In this document: positions 60,921 to 64,000 of the stretch, in pieces
Layout of the letters: each line of letters starts with the position of its first letter
Numbering within the stretch: the first letter of the stretch is position 1
Notes under the pieces: generated by a model
Seen by the model: only the letters and a program-made list of their open reading frames with translations
What the model was told of the DNA's origin: nothing
The model's database searches: none
Assembly (NCBI RefSeq): GCF_009389715.1
Contig: NC_052407.1
Coordinates: 7,536,475 to 7,600,474, forward strand
Length of the DNA: 64,000 nucleotides
Source of the DNA: Phoenix dactylifera
Lineage: Eukaryota; Streptophyta; Magnoliopsida; Arecales; Arecaceae
Direction: 5' to 3'
Program-made: the position numbers and the translations under genes

Positions 60921-62308
60921 GGAATTGGGCATCCAAACACTCACAAATAATAAGGTTTCTTTAAAAGCAGAGTATTATAAAAGTAATGTAAAATAATAAA
61001 GAATAACTTAAACTATAATAAAAATTATAACAAAACATGCTGAATGCTGATTTGACAATAAACAAAAAATAGAACATAGCAAAATATTTATTGATTTAAA
61101 TTGAAAATATTTTGCATGAATAAAAGACCCTCTTGAGTGCTTAGGTTGAGATTCACCGACCTAACTTGCTAATATCTTCCACATGGAATCATTACCCAGT
61201 ATGGCAAACCTAATGTGTTTAGGTTGGGAAGCCTCTCTGGCCAAACCTGACCAAGAAACATGATCTAATGCATGCATGCACATTCTTATATGCATAATTT
61301 AGAAGCTTTATATGGATGTTCTTTATAACAACTATTTTTCTAACTTCAAGAATCTAATGATGAAACTATTATAATCACAAGACATAGAAATGTTGAAAAA
61401 GAAATGCCTAATGCTTATTGACTACCAAAACATAATTTATAAGCTAATTGTAATATATCCTTAGTCCAAAATTTAGAAAACAATCTAAATAGGGAAAAAA
61501 ATGCAGTTCCTCTAATTCAATTTTGAGACCCTCCTTATCTTTGCTGAATATTACCTAACTAAATTTTAAGGAATATTTAATTTCAAATGCGTGGAAATTG
61601 GGCATCCAGGCACTTACAAATAATTGATTTTCTGTTTTAGGAAAAAGAGGTTTTTTTGCACAATGTTGGGGTAATCTGTCGCCACTAGGGGTTTTATAAA
61701 GGTAATGTAACATTAAAAAAATGGCATAACTACAACAGAAAATATAATAAACTTCATGAAAAATGAAAAATCACATCATAACAATATATATATATATATA
61801 TATATATATTGATTTAAGTTGAAAATATTTTGTCTGAATAATAAACCCACTTGAGTGCTTGGGTTCAATCCACCTACCTAACTTGCTAATATCTTCCATA
61901 GTGCAATCATTACCCAATATGGCAGGCCTAATATGTTTAGATCAAAGCCTCCCTAGCCAAACCTAAAATTGGCAAAACCAGCATGGTCTAGCTATTCATA
62001 TGACTATACACATGTATGTATATTTTATAAGCTTTATGTGGGTATCTTTTCAAGGTACTTTTTTCAAACTTCAAGATTCTATTGATGAAATTATTATAAT
62101 CAAATGGATGTAAAATATTGGAAAAGAAATGTATAATACTCGTTTACTACTAAAGAGAAAAATTATCAACTACCTATGTTAAAAATCTCCTAGTTCCAAA
62201 ATTTAGAAGGCTTAAAAAAGGAGAAACAAATGCAATTCCTCATTTAAACTTGAGACCCTTCTTATCTTTGTCAGTTTTACATAACTAAAATTCAAAGAAT
62301 ATATGGAA
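60921..62308. repeat. Diverged tandem duplication, unit ~0.67-0.72 kb
   Basis: Unit one (about 60921-61592) and unit two (about 61593-62308) share, in order, AATTGGGCATCCA, TTATAAA(A/G)GTAATGTAA, TTGAAAATATTTTG, CTTGAGTGCTT(A/G)GGTT, CCTAACTTGCTAATATCTTC, CCTAATATGTTTAG-like phrases, ATTATAATCA and TTGAGACCCT. Unit two carries an added (AT)n run at about 61783-61809. No coding frame persists in either unit. Confidence 0.85.
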
Positions 62309-63180
62309 AAAGCCATCATTATGTGAAGAAAACCGTCTTAGCACCCTTTCCACCTAACTTCATTGGAAAGAGAACACAACCAGTCCATCCCCATTCACCA
62401 AGAACTTGTTCCCATTTGAACACGGATCCTTACAATCAGTTAGATCTTTTCCTTACCTGCACCTTCTTGGAATGGTCTAGTATAAAGCTGTCATATAATC
62501 TTTGGTTGTCATTTTATTCTCATCTTGAACAGATCTGTTTGTGCTTTTGTCTACGTCATTCGAATCAGGGTTGAAATCTGATATTCATATTCTTTCAAAA
62601 TTGTTGCTATTATACTTATTTTCTGCACTCTTGTTCTTGTATTCTGCAGTACTATTTAGTTACAACCTTTCTGTTTAGCGCTGATATTGAATTGTTCTGA
62701 TTTGCCTTAAAACTTTTGTTCTGGGGTTTCAAACATTTATTGCAGTCTTCTAATAGTGAGGGCAGGCTAAATCTTCTTTTATCAGCCAGTAATCCTTTGA
62801 TTTTACGCTTCTTTCCTGTTTATTGAATCTGGATAGCAAGAGTAAAGCTGAGCCAAACCCTAAAATCTGCTGGCTTTTTAGGTCCCCCACATATTTCAGG
62901 TCATCCATACTTGGTCTTGCATCACTCATGTAGGTCATGATGACTTCCCATTCCCGTGAATTTCATATTTGTGAGGAACTTGGATGGTGAATCAGTTAAG
63001 CTTTCAAAAGTTTCTGCTTGCCCGTAAAGTAGTTTAGTTGGAGGATGGAAATCAAGATTAATATGTATAAATCTGGGAGTTACGTAGCATACTCTCTAAT
63101 GGGCTGCACAGCATACATGGAGATAATAGGAGCTTGCTTCTTGTCATAATTAAGCTTTTATTCAGGTATACACAAGAATC
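62309..63180. other. Intergenic DNA
   Basis: No gene recognised. The open frame at 62323-62574 (MKKTVLAPFPPNFIGKRTQP at its start) has no family I know and lacks intron or promoter support. Confidence 0.45.
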
Positions 63181-63430
63181 GCCGAACTGGTACTGGTAGG
63201 TATACCGATTGGCTACCGGACCTGTACGGTACCGGTTCGGACCGGGTCCGAACGGGTACCACTGGTTCGGTCTAGTTCACGCATCCAAAAGCCCAAAAAA
63301 ATTTGGAACAGGTGCGAACCGACTGGTTCGCACCGGTTCCTAGCCGGTACGAGCCGGTGCCGAACCGGACCGGTCAGAGACTAAACCGGTTTGGTACGGG
63401 CTGAACCGGCCGGTATGGGCCGGTTCAGCA
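63181..63430. mobile_element. GC-rich MITE-like element with ACCGG/CCGGT repeats
   Basis: The left end GCCGAACTGGTACTGG and the inverted right end (GCTGAACCGGCCCATACCGG) form imperfect terminal repeats. The body is dominated by ACCGGT- and GAACCGG-like words and is far GC-richer than its surroundings. No coding capacity and no clear target duplication. Confidence 0.5.
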
Positions 63431-64000
63431 TTACAACTTGATTTCTAATCTTTAAAGGATTACAACTTGATTTGCTGATAATCATTGGACATGTAAATAT
63501 AATTGTAGCAAACATAACACTTCAAATTGTATATGCTTTGTACATTATCTAGAAGCCTTATTCATGACTTTCCATTACAGAACCATACTACAGCCATTCA
63601 CACTAGTAATGGTTCAGAATTCATCAACTTAGTGGCATAATTCTCAATTGTTCAGTTGAATCATCAGAATATTTTGTTTTGATCGGATGATCAAGGTTAA
63701 AAGAAAAGGAGCTTGTCCTAACATCTGCTTTTGTTGATGCTCATGCAACTTGCTCCTTGCTAAGATCATAAATACGTTTGATAAGTTGGAACAGAAAAAA
63801 AAGATGGTGCAGCGGAATGGGAGGTAAAATTTATGCCATCTCTAACTTATCATAATTACATAGAGGAGATTGCAGGGTTTGGAGGTGGCAAAAAATCATA
63901 GCAAAAGACAGATGAAGCCTGGTCCTGACAGAAGGTTGAAATGTACAGCAAGAAGATAATTTGAAGAAGATTGAGGAAGCTAACAGTGTTAAAGGTAACA
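63431..64000. other. Intergenic DNA to the window end
   Basis: AT-rich; nothing recognised. Confidence 0.5.

Overview
The window is plant nuclear DNA, most likely from a monocot and by general look a palm (inference; no species-specific marker was checked). The evidence is intron-rich nuclear genes, an intron-bearing elongator tRNA-Met gene, LINE ends carrying an RNase H domain, and many hAT and PIF/Harbinger-type MITEs in AT-rich DNA. I read five protein-coding genes by comparing exon translations with remembered plant families. No database search was possible.

Layout. 1-3921: the 3' two coding exons of a NAC1-type NAC transcription factor (+) with a miR164 site. A tRNA-Val(AAC) gene lies antisense in what should be its first intron. 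3.9-8.9 kb: AT-rich intergenic DNA with one clear Tourist-like MITE. 8.9-14.3 kb: a diverged direct duplication, each copy starting with a tRNA-Met(CAT) gene, separated by a dead LINE end. 15.2-24.4 kb: an LSD1-type zinc-finger gene (-) with three intact zinc fingers and a frame-disturbed C-terminal tail; its introns hold hAT-type elements. 24.8-30.4 kb: intergenic DNA with an old Copia-like fossil, MITEs and a 366-bp tandem duplication.

30.4-40.2 kb: an eleven-exon ESCRT-III gene of the VPS2.2/VPS2.3 type (-). Its seventh intron contains a 4.5-kb palindrome made of two head-to-head 5' halves of one hAT transposon. 40.4-46.4 kb: intergenic DNA with purine-rich sequence and MITE remnants. 46.7-51.1 kb: a two-exon gene for a cadmium-induced AS8-like protein (+). 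53.6-56.8 kb: a foldback MITE, then an intronless G-patch spliceosome disassembly factor (STIP/TFIP11 type, +). 57-64 kb: intergenic DNA with a LINE end inserted in a MITE, a 0.7-kb tandem duplication and a GC-rich MITE.

The genes do not form a pathway; they are independent housekeeping and regulatory loci. The most unusual object is the palindromic hAT element inside the ESCRT-III gene. Any full-length pre-mRNA of that gene would carry a near-perfect hairpin of about 2.2 kb, a plausible natural source of small RNAs against the transposon family.
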